DNA from: CAZJYI01 sp964550025
Lineage (GTDB): Bacteria > Verrucomicrobiota > Kiritimatiellia > UBA8416 > CAYOBW01
DNA: 64,000 nt
Direction: 5' to 3'
Assembly (NCBI GenBank): GCA_964550025.1
Contig: CAZJYI010000017.1
Coordinates: 40,675 to 104,674, forward strand
The notes beneath the pieces were generated by a model, which searched no databases, had not been told where the DNA came from, and saw nothing but the letters and a program-made list of their open reading frames with translations. Shown piece by piece: positions 43,026 to 52,170 of this stretch (position 1 is its first letter; every line of letters starts with the position of its first letter). The position numbers were made by a program, and so were the translations under genes.

Positions 43026-45526
43026 CACTTGTCGTACTGTTCGACGATGCTCTTCAGCTTCTCGGCCAGTGTGTTCAACGTTCCTGCCGCTTCGGCAACC
43101 TGACCGGTGCTCTCCTGGGTCTGCACCGCAGCCTGGTCGATACTCTCAATGGCGGCGGCCATTTGCTCCATGCCGGCCATCTGCTGGCGGGAGCTGGCCG
43201 CAATCTCCTGCGCGGCCAGGGCCGTTTCCTTGGCGTGCTCGTTGATATTGCGGATCGCCTCTCCCGCGCTCTCTGCCAGCTCCACGCCCGTGTCCGCCCG
43301 GCGCGTGCCTTCTTCCGTGACCATTGCCGCGCTGTTCGCGGCCCGCTGGATATCGCGCAGGATCTCCCGGATTTTGGCCGTGGCCTGCGTCGACTGCTCC
43401 GCCAGGCTGCGAACTTCTCCCGCCACTACGGCGAACCCTTTTCCCGCTTCCCCGGCCCGCGCCGCCTCGATCGCCGCGTTCAACGCAAGGAGATTCGATT
43501 GGTCCGCGATATCGTTGACCGTCTCGATGATCTCACCGATCTGCTGCGACTGCTCGCTGAGCCGCCGGATGGTCTCGGCAATCGTGTTGACCTGTTCGCT
43601 GATGGTCTTCATGCCCGCTACCGTGTCCGCCGCCGCCTGTAGTCCGCCTTCGGCCACCCCCGAAGACTTCTCCGCCACGTCCGACACGGCCCGTGCCCGT
43701 TCGACTGCCGCCGCCGCCGTCTGCCTCACCTCTTCCACCGTACTGCTCGTCTCGCTCACCGAAGCCGCCTGCTCGGCCGCGGTCGAGGCCTGCTGGCTCG
43801 TCGCCGCCATGATTTGCGCCGATGTCGAGGTCAGTGTCTGCACCGTCTCCTGGGTCTGGGACATGAGATCACGCAGGTTGTTCATCGTGCGCACGAGATC
43901 GGTGATGTCGGCCAGGTACTCCAGGGCGCCGACGATGTTGCCCTCCGCGTCCTTCAGCGGTGTCGCCGCGTAGTGGAACGGCGTGTCTCCGGCTCCGTGG
44001 GCTACCGTTTGCCCTGTAACCACACGGTCCTCCTCCATGGCGCGGGCCACGCTGCATTCAGCGGTCTTGCAGAGGTCCGTTTGGAAGACGTCGTAGCACT
44101 TCCTGCCCACCAGTGCGCCGTGGCTCGTTCCCAGTGCACGCGCGCCGGCCTTGTTCATGAACACGATGTTCAACTCGCGGTCCACCGCCAATACCGGCGC
44201 AACGACGCTGTCCAGGTAGTCCACCTTCTGCTGCGCGTCCATCGCGGTTTCCCGTTGCTCTGCAAGGGCATCCCTGAGGCTGCCCGTCATGCGGTTGAAA
44301 GCGTCCGCCAGAAGGCCGGTCTCGTCACGACTCGACACGTCGACGGTGTGGTCCAGGTCGCCCGCGGCAATCAGCGTTGCCGTTTTCGTCATGGCCGCGA
44401 TGGGACGGGCGATCTGGCGGGCGATGACCCATGCGACGGCGAGCACGACGACGGCCATCCCCGCCCCGAACAGCAGGATGGTCAGCAGAAGCGTACGGGC
44501 GGGGCGAAAGGCCTCTGTCTCGCTGATCTCGACGATGACACCGAAGGGCACCCCGGCCACACGGATGCTGTTGTGTGTCCCAAGGACCGGCACGCTGTCC
44601 GGCCCGCGGTAGGTGAACGCCTCTCCAACCTCGTGAACGGCGGTCTCCCCGGACGCGGCGGAGCGCGCTCGCCAGAGCTTCGTCTGTTCGGTCTCGACCA
44701 CTGCCGTTAGAATTGTAGGTTCCTCTGACAGCGATGAATTGGATCGCATCTTCAGGTCCGTGCCGACCAGGTAGCTGTCACCCGTCCGTCCGAGCCCCGC
44801 ACGTAGCTGCATGATGGCGTCGATGCTGTCGATGGGCACCTGCAACGCGATCACGCCAATCTTCTCACCGTCATCGTCGAGCAGGACAGACACAAGAAAA
44901 CCGGCGACGGCACCGCCGGACGGCGCATAGGTTCCGTAGTCTGAGAAGACCGGCCGGCCGCTTTCCAGTGCCTGCTTGCAGGCTTCCGCCAGCAGGGTGT
45001 CGCCGGCGCTGCCGGTGAAGAGGTTTGTTCCCAGGTCCGTTTCCTTGCGGCAGGTGAAGAGGATGTTGCCGTCAACGTCAACGAGCAGGACGTCGTGGTA
45101 CCCATAGGTCTTCCAGAAAGTCTTCAGGTCGGGGCTCAATTCATTGTCGGCCAACGCCCACTTGAAGCTCTTCACGAATTCACCCAGGGGCTGGTCGCCT
45201 TCTTCGAACGCGGTCCGCAATGCCTGCAGAAGACGCGAGTTGGAAACCGCTTCGCTCTGCTGATGAAGATCAATCAGCATCCTCGAGAAATACGCGTTAA
45301 TATACTCCGTCTTGATCTCCGCCACGGCGCGCAGCGATTTTTCGGCCCCTTCCCTGAGACTCTGGCGCGCGTTCAGGTAGCTCGTGTTGGCGACGAAACC
45401 CAGCGGCACGAGCGACAAGGCCAGGAACCACAGAAGCAGTCGGCTTCCGAGCCCCAGGCCGAGCACGGCCTCGCGTGGGTGATCGGGCCGTTTCTGCGCG
45501 GGTTCGTTCTCCAGATTCGGACTCAT
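43025..45526 (-). CDS. Methyl-accepting chemotaxis protein (dCache-HAMP-PAS-MCP), receptor 1
   Basis: The start ATG 45526 is chosen because AAAAGGAGGGACGCG precedes it; an in-frame ATG at 45547 overlaps the previous stop and adds seven residues. The 833-residue product has a membrane helix (LLLWFLALSLVPLGF), a periplasmic double-Cache domain (about 55-345; YHDVLLVDVDGNILFTCRKE), a second helix, HAMP, a PAS domain with the cysteine set GRKCYDVFQTDLCKTAECSV, and the signalling hairpin (AADQSNLLALNAAIEAARAG class: IADQSNLLALNAAIEAARAG). It is a close paralogue of receptor 2, and sits after the NrtA-like binding-protein fragment and before cheA. Confidence 0.96.
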   Translation of the reverse strand: MSPNLENEPAQKRPDHPREAVLGLGLGSRLLLWFLALSLVPLGFVANTSYLNARQSLREGAEKSLRAVAEIKTEYINAYFSRMLIDLHQQSEAVSNSRLLQALRTAFEEGDQPLGEFVKSFKWALADNELSPDLKTFWKTYGYHDVLLVDVDGNILFTCRKETDLGTNLFTGSAGDTLLAEACKQALESGRPVFSDYGTYAPSGGAVAGFLVSVLLDDDGEKIGVIALQVPIDSIDAIMQLRAGLGRTGDSYLVGTDLKMRSNSSLSEEPTILTAVVETEQTKLWRARSAASGETAVHEVGEAFTYRGPDSVPVLGTHNSIRVAGVPFGVIVEISETEAFRPARTLLLTILLFGAGMAVVVLAVAWVIARQIARPIAAMTKTATLIAAGDLDHTVDVSSRDETGLLADAFNRMTGSLRDALAEQRETAMDAQQKVDYLDSVVAPVLAVDRELNIVFMNKAGARALGTSHGALVGRKCYDVFQTDLCKTAECSVARAMEEDRVVTGQTVAHGAGDTPFHYAATPLKDAEGNIVGALEYLADITDLVRTMNNLRDLMSQTQETVQTLTSTSAQIMAATSQQASTAAEQAASVSETSSTVEEVRQTAAAAVERARAVSDVAEKSSGVAEGGLQAAADTVAGMKTISEQVNTIAETIRRLSEQSQQIGEIIETVNDIADQSNLLALNAAIEAARAGEAGKGFAVVAGEVRSLAEQSTQATAKIREILRDIQRAANSAAMVTEEGTRRADTGVELAESAGEAIRNINEHAKETALAAQEIAASSRQQMAGMEQMAAAIESIDQAAVQTQESTGQVAEAAGTLNTLAEKLKSIVEQYDK

Positions 45527-45543
45527 CGCGTCCCTCCTTTTCG

Positions 45544-46323
45544 TCACCGCTCCTCGCTCGTCTTTGCCGTAATTCCGATGGCCGCTCCGGGAGTCGTTGC
45601 CGGTGTCCGCGCAGGCGCCTTTTCCGTGATCTCCGTGGCAAACCGGTTGTCGGCGAAGGCGTCGATGTCGATGGGTCCCTTCAGTACGCCCGCCTCCACG
45701 GCCATCTCCATGATCTTTTCCAATCCCTTCTTGTCGACGTTCAGATGGGTGTAGTTGATGACATTCAGGTCCGGGCGCAGGCTCTGCACAATGGCCTCCT
45801 GATCATGCTCGGGAATGTGCTTGCGGATCATGTCGCAGATATCCGTCATGGCCTGACCGCCCGCTACGCGGGCTGCCTCGATGTCCAAACCGGCCTGGTG
45901 AATGTAGTGGATGACTTCCTCGAGCGCCTCGGTCTTGTTCTTAATGCAGTCGTCGGTGGCGATCGCGATGCACTCCACGTGCCCGTGGGGCCACGGCAAC
46001 ACGTCCTTGGAGTACCACGCTACGTGGCCGAATCCCCTGGTTTCGACAACGTCCGCCCACGGCAGTGACTGCTCGAAAGACGCGGGCACACCGCGGCTGT
46101 TCTTCTTCTTGATGAACGCCGGCGACTTCGGGGGCGGCACTTCAACGGCGAGCACCGTCTTGTCGCCGCCCTCGCCCAGGCCCAGCGTTTTGCCGTGGTC
46201 CTTCAGGTACTTGTACAGCACGACCGTGTGCGTGGCGTGCATATGAGGAACGCCGCACTCGGTCGGCTTCCCCTGATCCCTTCTTGCCGCCGCCAGCGCT
46301 GCCGACACACACTTTGCCTTCAT
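45544..46323 (-). CDS. Truncated NrtA/CmpA-like binding protein (C-terminal part) in a chemotaxis operon
   Basis: The 259-residue product has the C-terminal body of nitrate/bicarbonate/sulfonate-type ABC binding proteins: HMHATHTVVLYKYLKDHGKT, PPPKSPAFIKKKNSRGVPAS, GHVECIAIATDDCIKNKTEA, RPDLNVINYTHLNVDKKGLE, VLKGPIDIDAFAD. The usual N-terminal lobe and signal peptide are absent; full members are about 350-450 residues. A strong GGAGGAGG site and an ATGA overlap with receptor 2 show it is translated. With no transporter genes beside it, it may act as a ligand-binding partner of the receptors, but as read it would stay in the cytoplasm. A decayed pseudogene kept by chance is the alternative. 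Confidence 0.7.
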   Translation of the reverse strand: MKAKCVSAALAAARRDQGKPTECGVPHMHATHTVVLYKYLKDHGKTLGLGEGGDKTVLAVEVPPPKSPAFIKKKNSRGVPASFEQSLPWADVVETRGFGHVAWYSKDVLPWPHGHVECIAIATDDCIKNKTEALEEVIHYIHQAGLDIEAARVAGGQAMTDICDMIRKHIPEHDQEAIVQSLRPDLNVINYTHLNVDKKGLEKIMEMAVEAGVLKGPIDIDAFADNRFATEITEKAPARTPATTPGAAIGITAKTSEER

Positions 46324-48761
46324 GACCGTCCTCCTCCGTGTTCCGCGACCTCATACTGGGCCACGATCCCGCTGAGTCTCTCTGCTAGGTCGTTGAGAGT
46401 CCCGGCCGCCTCCGCCACGCGGCGGGAACTGTCCTGCGAGTCCCCCGCGGCCTGGTCGATATCCGCTATGGCCGTGGCCATCTGCCCCATACCCTCCATC
46501 TGCTGGCGCGCGCTGGCAGCGATCTCCTGGGCGGCCATGGCCGTCTCCTTGGCATGCTCGTTGATGTTGCGGATCGCCGTGCCCGCGTTCTCCGCGAGCG
46601 CCATGCCCGCATCCGCCCGCCTTGTGCCCTCCTCCGTAACCATCGCCGCGCTGTTGGCCGACGCCTGAATCTCGCGCAGAATTTCGCGAATCTTTGCCGT
46701 TGCCTGCGTCGACTGCTCGGCCAGACTGCGCACCTCGCCCGCCACCACGGCAAAACCCTTGCCGGCCTCCCCCGCGCGCGCCGCCTCGATGGCAGCGTTC
46801 AACGCCAACAGGTTCGACTGATCGGCAATGTCATTGACGGTTTCGATGATCTCCGCGATCTGTTGTGACTGTTCACTGAGTCGCAGTATGGTCCCGGCGA
46901 TGGTGTTCACCTGGTCGCTCATGGTCTTCATGCCGGCCACGGTGTCCGCCGCCGCCTGCAGCCCTTCCGCCGCCACGTCGGAAGACTTCTCGGCCACCTC
47001 CGAAACCGCGCGGGCGCGCTCGGCCGCCACCGCTGCCGTCTGTCGTACCTCTTCGACCGTGCTGCCCGTCTCGCTGACGGAGGCGGCCTGTTCGGCTGCG
47101 ATCGAGGCCTGTCGGCTCGTTGCCTTCAGGATCTCGGCCGACGTGGAGGTGAGCGTCTGCACCGTCTCGTGCGTCTGCGCCATGAGATCGCGCAATCGGC
47201 TCATCGTGCCAACGAGATCGCTGACGTCGGTCAGATACTCCAGCGCGCCAATGATGGCGCCGTTCGCGTCCTTCAACGGCGTTGCCGCGTACTGGAACGG
47301 GGTGTTCCCCGCCCCGTGCGCCACCGTCTGGCCCGTACACACCTCGCCCCGGTCCATGGCGCGTGCGACGCTGCAATCCTCCGTCCGGCAGATATCCGTG
47401 TCGAACACTTCGTAGCATTTCCTGCCAATGAGCTCCCCGGGTGTTGCGCCGAGGACCTGTGCGCCGGCCTTGTTCATGAATACGATGTCGAAATCGCGGT
47501 CCACCGCCATGACCGGCGCCACGACGCTGTCGAGATAGTCCACCTTCTGCTGAGCATCCGTGGTCGAACGGCGTTCCTCTTCCCGCGTCTGTTTCAGGCT
47601 GCGGATCATTCCGTTGAAGGCGTCGGCCAGCGTGCCAATCTCATCCCGGGAGGAAATGCTGATCTCCTGGTCCAGTTTTCCCTCGGCGACGCGCCCCACG
47701 GCGGTGACGAGTTGGCGTACCGGCCCGACCGTTGTCGCGGCCGCCCAGATGCCCGCCGCGACGACCAGGAGCACCGAGACCAGCGCCGTGAGCCACACCC
47801 AGTTCCGCAGGACAGCGGCCGGCGAGAATGCTTCGTCCGCGTCGATCTTCACCACCATTCCCCATTGGAAGTGCGGGAGGTAGCGCCAGACGGCCAGGAC
47901 GTTCTTTTCGCGGTAGTCGACGGATACCCCCGAGCCGCGCTTGCCCCGAACGGCCCTCTGCAGCGGTATGGCGAGGTCGGAACCAACGGCGATTCGCCGC
48001 GAGAACGCGGCGTCGGGATCGTGCCTTAGGGGAACGACAGAGACGACGTCGTCTCCCGCTACCATGCCCAGCACGGTCTCACCCGTTCGGCCCAGCCCGG
48101 TTCTGTCCTGGGCGAGGGCATGGATCTCCCGGTTGTCGATCTGCAGTGCCACAACCCCGATCACGGTTCCGCCCTCCAGCACGGGGGCCGCAATGAAGGC
48201 GGCGGGCGCCCCCAGGGGGGCGTAGTGCGCGTACCGTGAGATGCGCGTTTCCAGCAGCGTCCGGGCAACATCACACGCCCTGGCCAGTTCCGAGTCACGG
48301 TGCGCACCCGACTTCAGGTTCGCTTCCAAGTCGCCCCTGCCCTCGACGGTGTACACGACGTCGCCGTCCGCCGAGATCAAGAGGAGGTCGTGGTAGCCGG
48401 CCGACTCTTTGAAGTGGGTCAGGTATGCCCCGTGTTCCTCGACAACCGCGGCATACTCCGGCGACGCCACACCGCCGCGCGAGACCGCCTGGCTGAAACG
48501 CTTCAACGCGTCCGTTACCAGGGGGGTCCGGACAAGGACGGCGATGTCTTCCTCGCGCTCCCTAACGTAGGTGCCGATCTGCCGGACCTTGGCGTCGGCG
48601 ATGGCCGTGAGGCTGTTCGTCACCTCCCCGGCCAACGCCTTGGAAGCAATCCGGTAACTCACGTACCCGCACAGTGCGAGTGGCGCAAGCGCCACCGGCA
48701 AAAACATGGCAAGGAACCTGTGCGCCATGCGCGATTTCCCCGCGTGTCCCTTGTCAGACAT
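46320..48761 (-). CDS. Methyl-accepting chemotaxis protein (dCache-HAMP-PAS-MCP), receptor 2
   Basis: ATG 48761 (MSDKGHAGKSRMAHRFLAMF, behind GAAGGAG) gives 813 residues; the frame upstream is shadow of the binding-protein gene. Domains: helix (FLAMFLPVALAPLALCGYVS), double Cache (about 45-330; YHDLLLISADGDVVYTVEGR), second helix (WLTALVSVLLVVAAGIWAAA), HAMP, PAS with GRKCYEVFDTDICRTEDCSV, and the MCP hairpin almost identical to that of receptor 1. The Cache domains of the two receptors differ much more than the signalling ends, as expected after duplication with new ligand specificity. It follows the UrtA-like gene by 35 bases. Confidence 0.96.
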   Translation of the reverse strand: MSDKGHAGKSRMAHRFLAMFLPVALAPLALCGYVSYRIASKALAGEVTNSLTAIADAKVRQIGTYVREREEDIAVLVRTPLVTDALKRFSQAVSRGGVASPEYAAVVEEHGAYLTHFKESAGYHDLLLISADGDVVYTVEGRGDLEANLKSGAHRDSELARACDVARTLLETRISRYAHYAPLGAPAAFIAAPVLEGGTVIGVVALQIDNREIHALAQDRTGLGRTGETVLGMVAGDDVVSVVPLRHDPDAAFSRRIAVGSDLAIPLQRAVRGKRGSGVSVDYREKNVLAVWRYLPHFQWGMVVKIDADEAFSPAAVLRNWVWLTALVSVLLVVAAGIWAAATTVGPVRQLVTAVGRVAEGKLDQEISISSRDEIGTLADAFNGMIRSLKQTREEERRSTTDAQQKVDYLDSVVAPVMAVDRDFDIVFMNKAGAQVLGATPGELIGRKCYEVFDTDICRTEDCSVARAMDRGEVCTGQTVAHGAGNTPFQYAATPLKDANGAIIGALEYLTDVSDLVGTMSRLRDLMAQTHETVQTLTSTSAEILKATSRQASIAAEQAASVSETGSTVEEVRQTAAVAAERARAVSEVAEKSSDVAAEGLQAAADTVAGMKTMSDQVNTIAGTILRLSEQSQQIAEIIETVNDIADQSNLLALNAAIEAARAGEAGKGFAVVAGEVRSLAEQSTQATAKIREILREIQASANSAAMVTEEGTRRADAGMALAENAGTAIRNINEHAKETAMAAQEIAASARQQMEGMGQMATAIADIDQAAGDSQDSSRRVAEAAGTLNDLAERLSGIVAQYEVAEHGGGRS

Positions 48762-48796
48762 ATCCACGTCTCCTTCGTCCCTTGCGCGCATCCAGC

Positions 48797-50056
48797 TTAG
48801 TTGCCGGGATTGGCCCATCGTCCACCCCAGCCCTGGTAGAGCCCGCTCAACAGGGCGTCCCACGCCGATCGTGACCTGTGTCCCGGATAGGGCACGGGCC
48901 GCACGGGTGCGCCCGAGCTCCAGACCACGTCGAACTGGCCGTCCCTGCGGATTCGGCCGATTCGCACCGTCTTCCACGTGTGGCGGGTCCTCGGATCCAC
49001 GTAAACGATCCCCCCCGGTGCGGCATAGCTCTGGTCCGCTATCCTGGCCCTGACTTCGTCCACCTCCTCGGCCCCGGCTTCCGTCACGGCCTGGGCCCAA
49101 AGGTGCACACCGAAATAGCCCGCCTCAATAGGGTCGTCCGTCACCCGGTCCGCGCCGTACCTGCTCTTGAACGCCTCCACGAACGTCCGGTTCTCCGCGC
49201 TGTCGACGGACTGGAAGTAGTTCCAGCAGGCGTAGTTGCCGGCCATGAGCGCCGCATCCATGCTGCGCAGTTCGTCTTCGGCGATGCTGAAAGACATCGT
49301 CGGCACATCCGTCGCGGCGATTCCGACCTGCCGAAGCGCCTTGAAGAAGGCCACGTTGCTGTCGCCGTTGATCGTGTTGAGAATGACGGCCGGACGACTC
49401 TCGACGATCTTGGCGACCACGTCGCGGACGTCGTCGCTTCCCAGGAGGATGTACTCTTCTCCGACGACTTCGCCCCGCAGCGCCGTGATCTGGTCGCGGA
49501 TGATTGCGTTCGCGGTTCGTGGAAACACGTAGTCGGAGCCGACCAGGAAGAACGATTTCCCCAGGTTGTCGAAGCACCACTTGACGGCGGGGATGATCTG
49601 CTGATTCGGCGCCGCCCCTGTGTAGACAATGTGAGGAGACTGCTCGAGCCCTTCGTACTGGACCGGGTAAAACAGAAGGTGACGGTGCTTCTCGAAGACG
49701 GGCTTCACTGTCTTGCGGCTCGCGGACGTCCAACACCCGAATACGACGCTCACCTTTTCTTCTATGATGAGTTTCTCCGCCTCCCGCGCGAAAGTCGGCC
49801 AGTCGGAACGCCCGTCCGCGAGGACCGGTTCGACCGTTCTGCCCAGAAGCCCGCCGTTTTCGTTGATTTCTTCGATCGCCAGCAGGGAGGCGTCGGCAAC
49901 CGATTTCTCGCTGATTGCCATGGTCCCGCTAAGGGAATGCAGGATGCCGACCCGGATCGGGCCTGTGGTGCCCTGACGCCCCCGGACAAGGACCATCGCC
50001 ATGGCGGCGACGGCCAGGACCACGGCCGCAAGGAGGAATCCTATCCTTCTACTCAC
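48797..50056 (-). CDS. UrtA/AmiC-like periplasmic binding protein without a transporter
   Basis: GTG 50056, behind GGAGG, begins MSRRIGFLLAAVVLAVAAMA, an uncleaved or cleaved signal anchor. The 419-residue protein matches urea/short-chain amide binding proteins (UrtA family): PIRVGILHSLSGTMAISEKS, GGLLGRTVEPVLADGRSDWP, VFGCWTSASRKTVKPVFEKH, LLFYPVQYEGLEQSPHIVYT, FFLVGSDYVFPRTAN. No UrtBCDE genes are near; instead it lies between cheW and chemoreceptor 2. Binding proteins of this family are sometimes found beside sensor kinases. A role presenting urea-like ligands to receptor 2 is plausible but inferred. Confidence 0.9.
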   Translation of the reverse strand: MSRRIGFLLAAVVLAVAAMAMVLVRGRQGTTGPIRVGILHSLSGTMAISEKSVADASLLAIEEINENGGLLGRTVEPVLADGRSDWPTFAREAEKLIIEEKVSVVFGCWTSASRKTVKPVFEKHRHLLFYPVQYEGLEQSPHIVYTGAAPNQQIIPAVKWCFDNLGKSFFLVGSDYVFPRTANAIIRDQITALRGEVVGEEYILLGSDDVRDVVAKIVESRPAVILNTINGDSNVAFFKALRQVGIAATDVPTMSFSIAEDELRSMDAALMAGNYACWNYFQSVDSAENRTFVEAFKSRYGADRVTDDPIEAGYFGVHLWAQAVTEAGAEEVDEVRARIADQSYAAPGGIVYVDPRTRHTWKTVRIGRIRRDGQFDVVWSSGAPVRPVPYPGHRSRSAWDALLSGLYQGWGGRWANPGN

Positions 50057-50072
50057 AATCTGCCTCCGTCAT

Positions 50073-50663
50073 TCATGCCTCCTCGTTGACGACGATGCGC
50101 TCGTTGCCAAGCAGGCGCTTCAGATCCAGTACAACGAGCATTTCTTCCGTGACCCCCAATACATATTCCTCCGTCCCGGCCGCAATCGCCGCCGTATCCC
50201 GTTTCACGTCTGCCGTGCGGACCCGTGTCAGGTCCGGCTGGTTGTCGGCTACGATACAAAGCTGGTTGTCTTCCTCGTCGCCGCCGCCTTCCACCAGCAG
50301 GACATGCGATTCCCGCCCCACCGCCCTGGGCGGCAGCCCCAGTAGGACCGCGACGTCGATTACGGGCCGAATGTGCCCGCGCATGTTCACCGCACCAACG
50401 ATGTAGTCGGGAGTGCACGGCACCAACGACCAGCGCCGGTTCGCCAGCGGCTGCACTTCCCGTACCAGGACGGCTTCGACGCCGTAGCGTTCGCCCGCTA
50501 GAGGAAACGTCACGAGCAGCAGGCTGTCTTCGTCATCCGAAGTTCCCTCCTCGATATGTGCCAGAACACGAGCACGTTCCTCCAGTACTCGGGCCACGTG
50601 TTCCGGACGCACTGCGTCCGCCGCGACATCGTTCATCGTGACGCTGTTTGCCGATTCGTTCAT
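50073..50663 (-). CDS. cheW: CheW-like coupling protein (first)
   Basis: The 196-residue protein has an N-terminal extension of about 45 residues, then a CheW domain: LLLVTFPLAGERYGVEAVLV, NRRWSLVPCTPDYIVGAVNM, RGHIRPVIDVAVLLGLP, and the end GVTEEMLVVLDLKRLL. CheW bridges receptors and CheA in arrays. A second CheW gene lies two genes upstream, so receptors may use different couplers. ATG 50663 is used; ATG 50636 is an alternative without a better ribosome site. The gap to the UrtA-like gene is 16 bases. Confidence 0.93.
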   Translation of the reverse strand: MNESANSVTMNDVAADAVRPEHVARVLEERARVLAHIEEGTSDDEDSLLLVTFPLAGERYGVEAVLVREVQPLANRRWSLVPCTPDYIVGAVNMRGHIRPVIDVAVLLGLPPRAVGRESHVLLVEGGGDEEDNQLCIVADNQPDLTRVRTADVKRDTAAIAAGTEEYVLGVTEEMLVVLDLKRLLGNERIVVNEEA

Positions 50664-50676
50664 TCCATGTTTCTGT

Positions 50677-52170
50677 TCACGGCATCGCCTTCGCCATGGC
50701 CAGCAACCGCCCCGCCGTTATTCCTTCGCTGCCGGGCAGCACGTGGTCCGGCGGCAACTTCGAGGCGAGGCGAATGGCCTGCAACCGATGGCGCGCGGCT
50801 TCCCGACCGCGGTTGGTTTCACGGTAGACGTTGGCAAGGCTGAAGTGCGCTAATGCCGACCCGGGCTCCAGGTAGAGTGTCTTCTTCAGTTGTGTGACGG
50901 CCTCGTTCATCAACCCCTCTTCCTGGTCGACGATCGACAGGATGTAATAGGCCTCCGCCAGAAGCGGGTCGTGTCCGATGGCCCGACGGCACCACGTGCG
51001 TGCCACCTCCAGGCGGCCCTCGTTCGCAAACGCCTCGGCAATCTCGCAAGACCGCACCGAAGCGGACCCCGGGTCCTGGGCGATGCTGACCAGGAAACGC
51101 TCGATGGCTTCCTCGTAGCGACCCTCCGCCATCAGGCTCAGGCCCTCCACGTGCGGGTCGTCCGAAGGCGCGTCCGCGGTTTCGGGTTCGGGAGCCGTCG
51201 CCGACGCCGGCCTTTTCTGCAAGGGGCTCACGTCCGCGGGGGCCTCGGGCTGCAGCCGCTCTTCCGGTGGCTTGCGGTATACGGTAGCCCCGTCGAATCT
51301 GACCGTGTCGAATCGCGAGAAGACGGCGGCATTCGTCTCCGAAGCACCGACGATGAGCCAGCCGTCCGGCACCAGGCAGTGCTCGAATCGGTTTACGATT
51401 CTGCGGGTGACGTCCTCCGGCAGGTAGATGGCCACGTTGCGGCACAGGATCAGATCCATGGCGTTCGTGTTGGTCGATAGTGACGGATAGACGTCCTCCG
51501 CCAGGTTCAGATAAGCAAAATTGACCAGCCTGCGGACGCCTTCCGCGGGCCGCCACTCCTCATCGAGTTGCTCGAAATGGCGCTGGCGCGTGTTCGGGTC
51601 CGTGCGGCGGAAGGACGAGTCGCCGTACGTCGCGCGATTGGCCCGTTCTATCGCCCTGCTGTTGATATCCGTTCCCAGAATATGAATGTTCCACCGGGCT
51701 GCATCCGGGATGAGCTCCCTCAACAGAATGGCGATCGTGTAAGGTTCCTCGCCGCTTGCGCAACCGGCGCTCCAGATGCGCAGTCGACGCACGTGGCGGC
51801 GACTGGCGATGAGCTCGGGCAGAATGTGGTTGCGCAACGCCCCTATGTGGGCCGTATTGCGGAAAAAATACGTCTCCCCGACCGTCGTCGCCCCGATCAG
51901 ACCGTCCCACAGTTCGCTGTTCGTAGCGGCTTCGTACAAGCAGTCGTAGTAATCGCGCAAACTGTCGCATCCGGCCTGTTTCGCCGCCTTCAGCACCCCG
52001 GACGCCAGACCGCGGCGCCGTCGGCGTTCAAAGGCCATCCCTGTCCGGTCAAGGATGAGGTCGCGAAACCGCACGTAGTCGGCTTCATCCAGTTGGGGGG
52101 CGGTACGCGGTTGCTCCGTGCGGACAATGCCGTTCCCGGTCGGGTCGTTCCACGTGTCCATTTCGAACAT
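50677..52170 (-). CDS. cheR: Chemotaxis methyltransferase CheR with TPR domain
   Basis: The 497-residue protein has the CheR N-terminal helical domain (about 30-85), a SAM-binding methyltransferase (ETYFFRN, RIWSAGCASGEEPYTIAILL, HILGTDINSRAIERANRATY, FDLILCRNV-like MDLILCRNVAIYLPED), a linker and C-terminal tetratricopeptide repeats (about 360-470; EGRYEEAIERFLVSIAQDPG, AEAYYILSIVDQEEGLMNEA). TPR fusions on CheR are known in other chemosensory systems and tether the enzyme or bind partners. ATG 52170 overlaps the upstream cheW stop by one base. Pairs with CheB for receptor adaptation. Confidence 0.96.
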   Translation of the reverse strand: MFEMDTWNDPTGNGIVRTEQPRTAPQLDEADYVRFRDLILDRTGMAFERRRRRGLASGVLKAAKQAGCDSLRDYYDCLYEAATNSELWDGLIGATTVGETYFFRNTAHIGALRNHILPELIASRRHVRRLRIWSAGCASGEEPYTIAILLRELIPDAARWNIHILGTDINSRAIERANRATYGDSSFRRTDPNTRQRHFEQLDEEWRPAEGVRRLVNFAYLNLAEDVYPSLSTNTNAMDLILCRNVAIYLPEDVTRRIVNRFEHCLVPDGWLIVGASETNAAVFSRFDTVRFDGATVYRKPPEERLQPEAPADVSPLQKRPASATAPEPETADAPSDDPHVEGLSLMAEGRYEEAIERFLVSIAQDPGSASVRSCEIAEAFANEGRLEVARTWCRRAIGHDPLLAEAYYILSIVDQEEGLMNEAVTQLKKTLYLEPGSALAHFSLANVYRETNRGREAARHRLQAIRLASKLPPDHVLPGSEGITAGRLLAMAKAMP

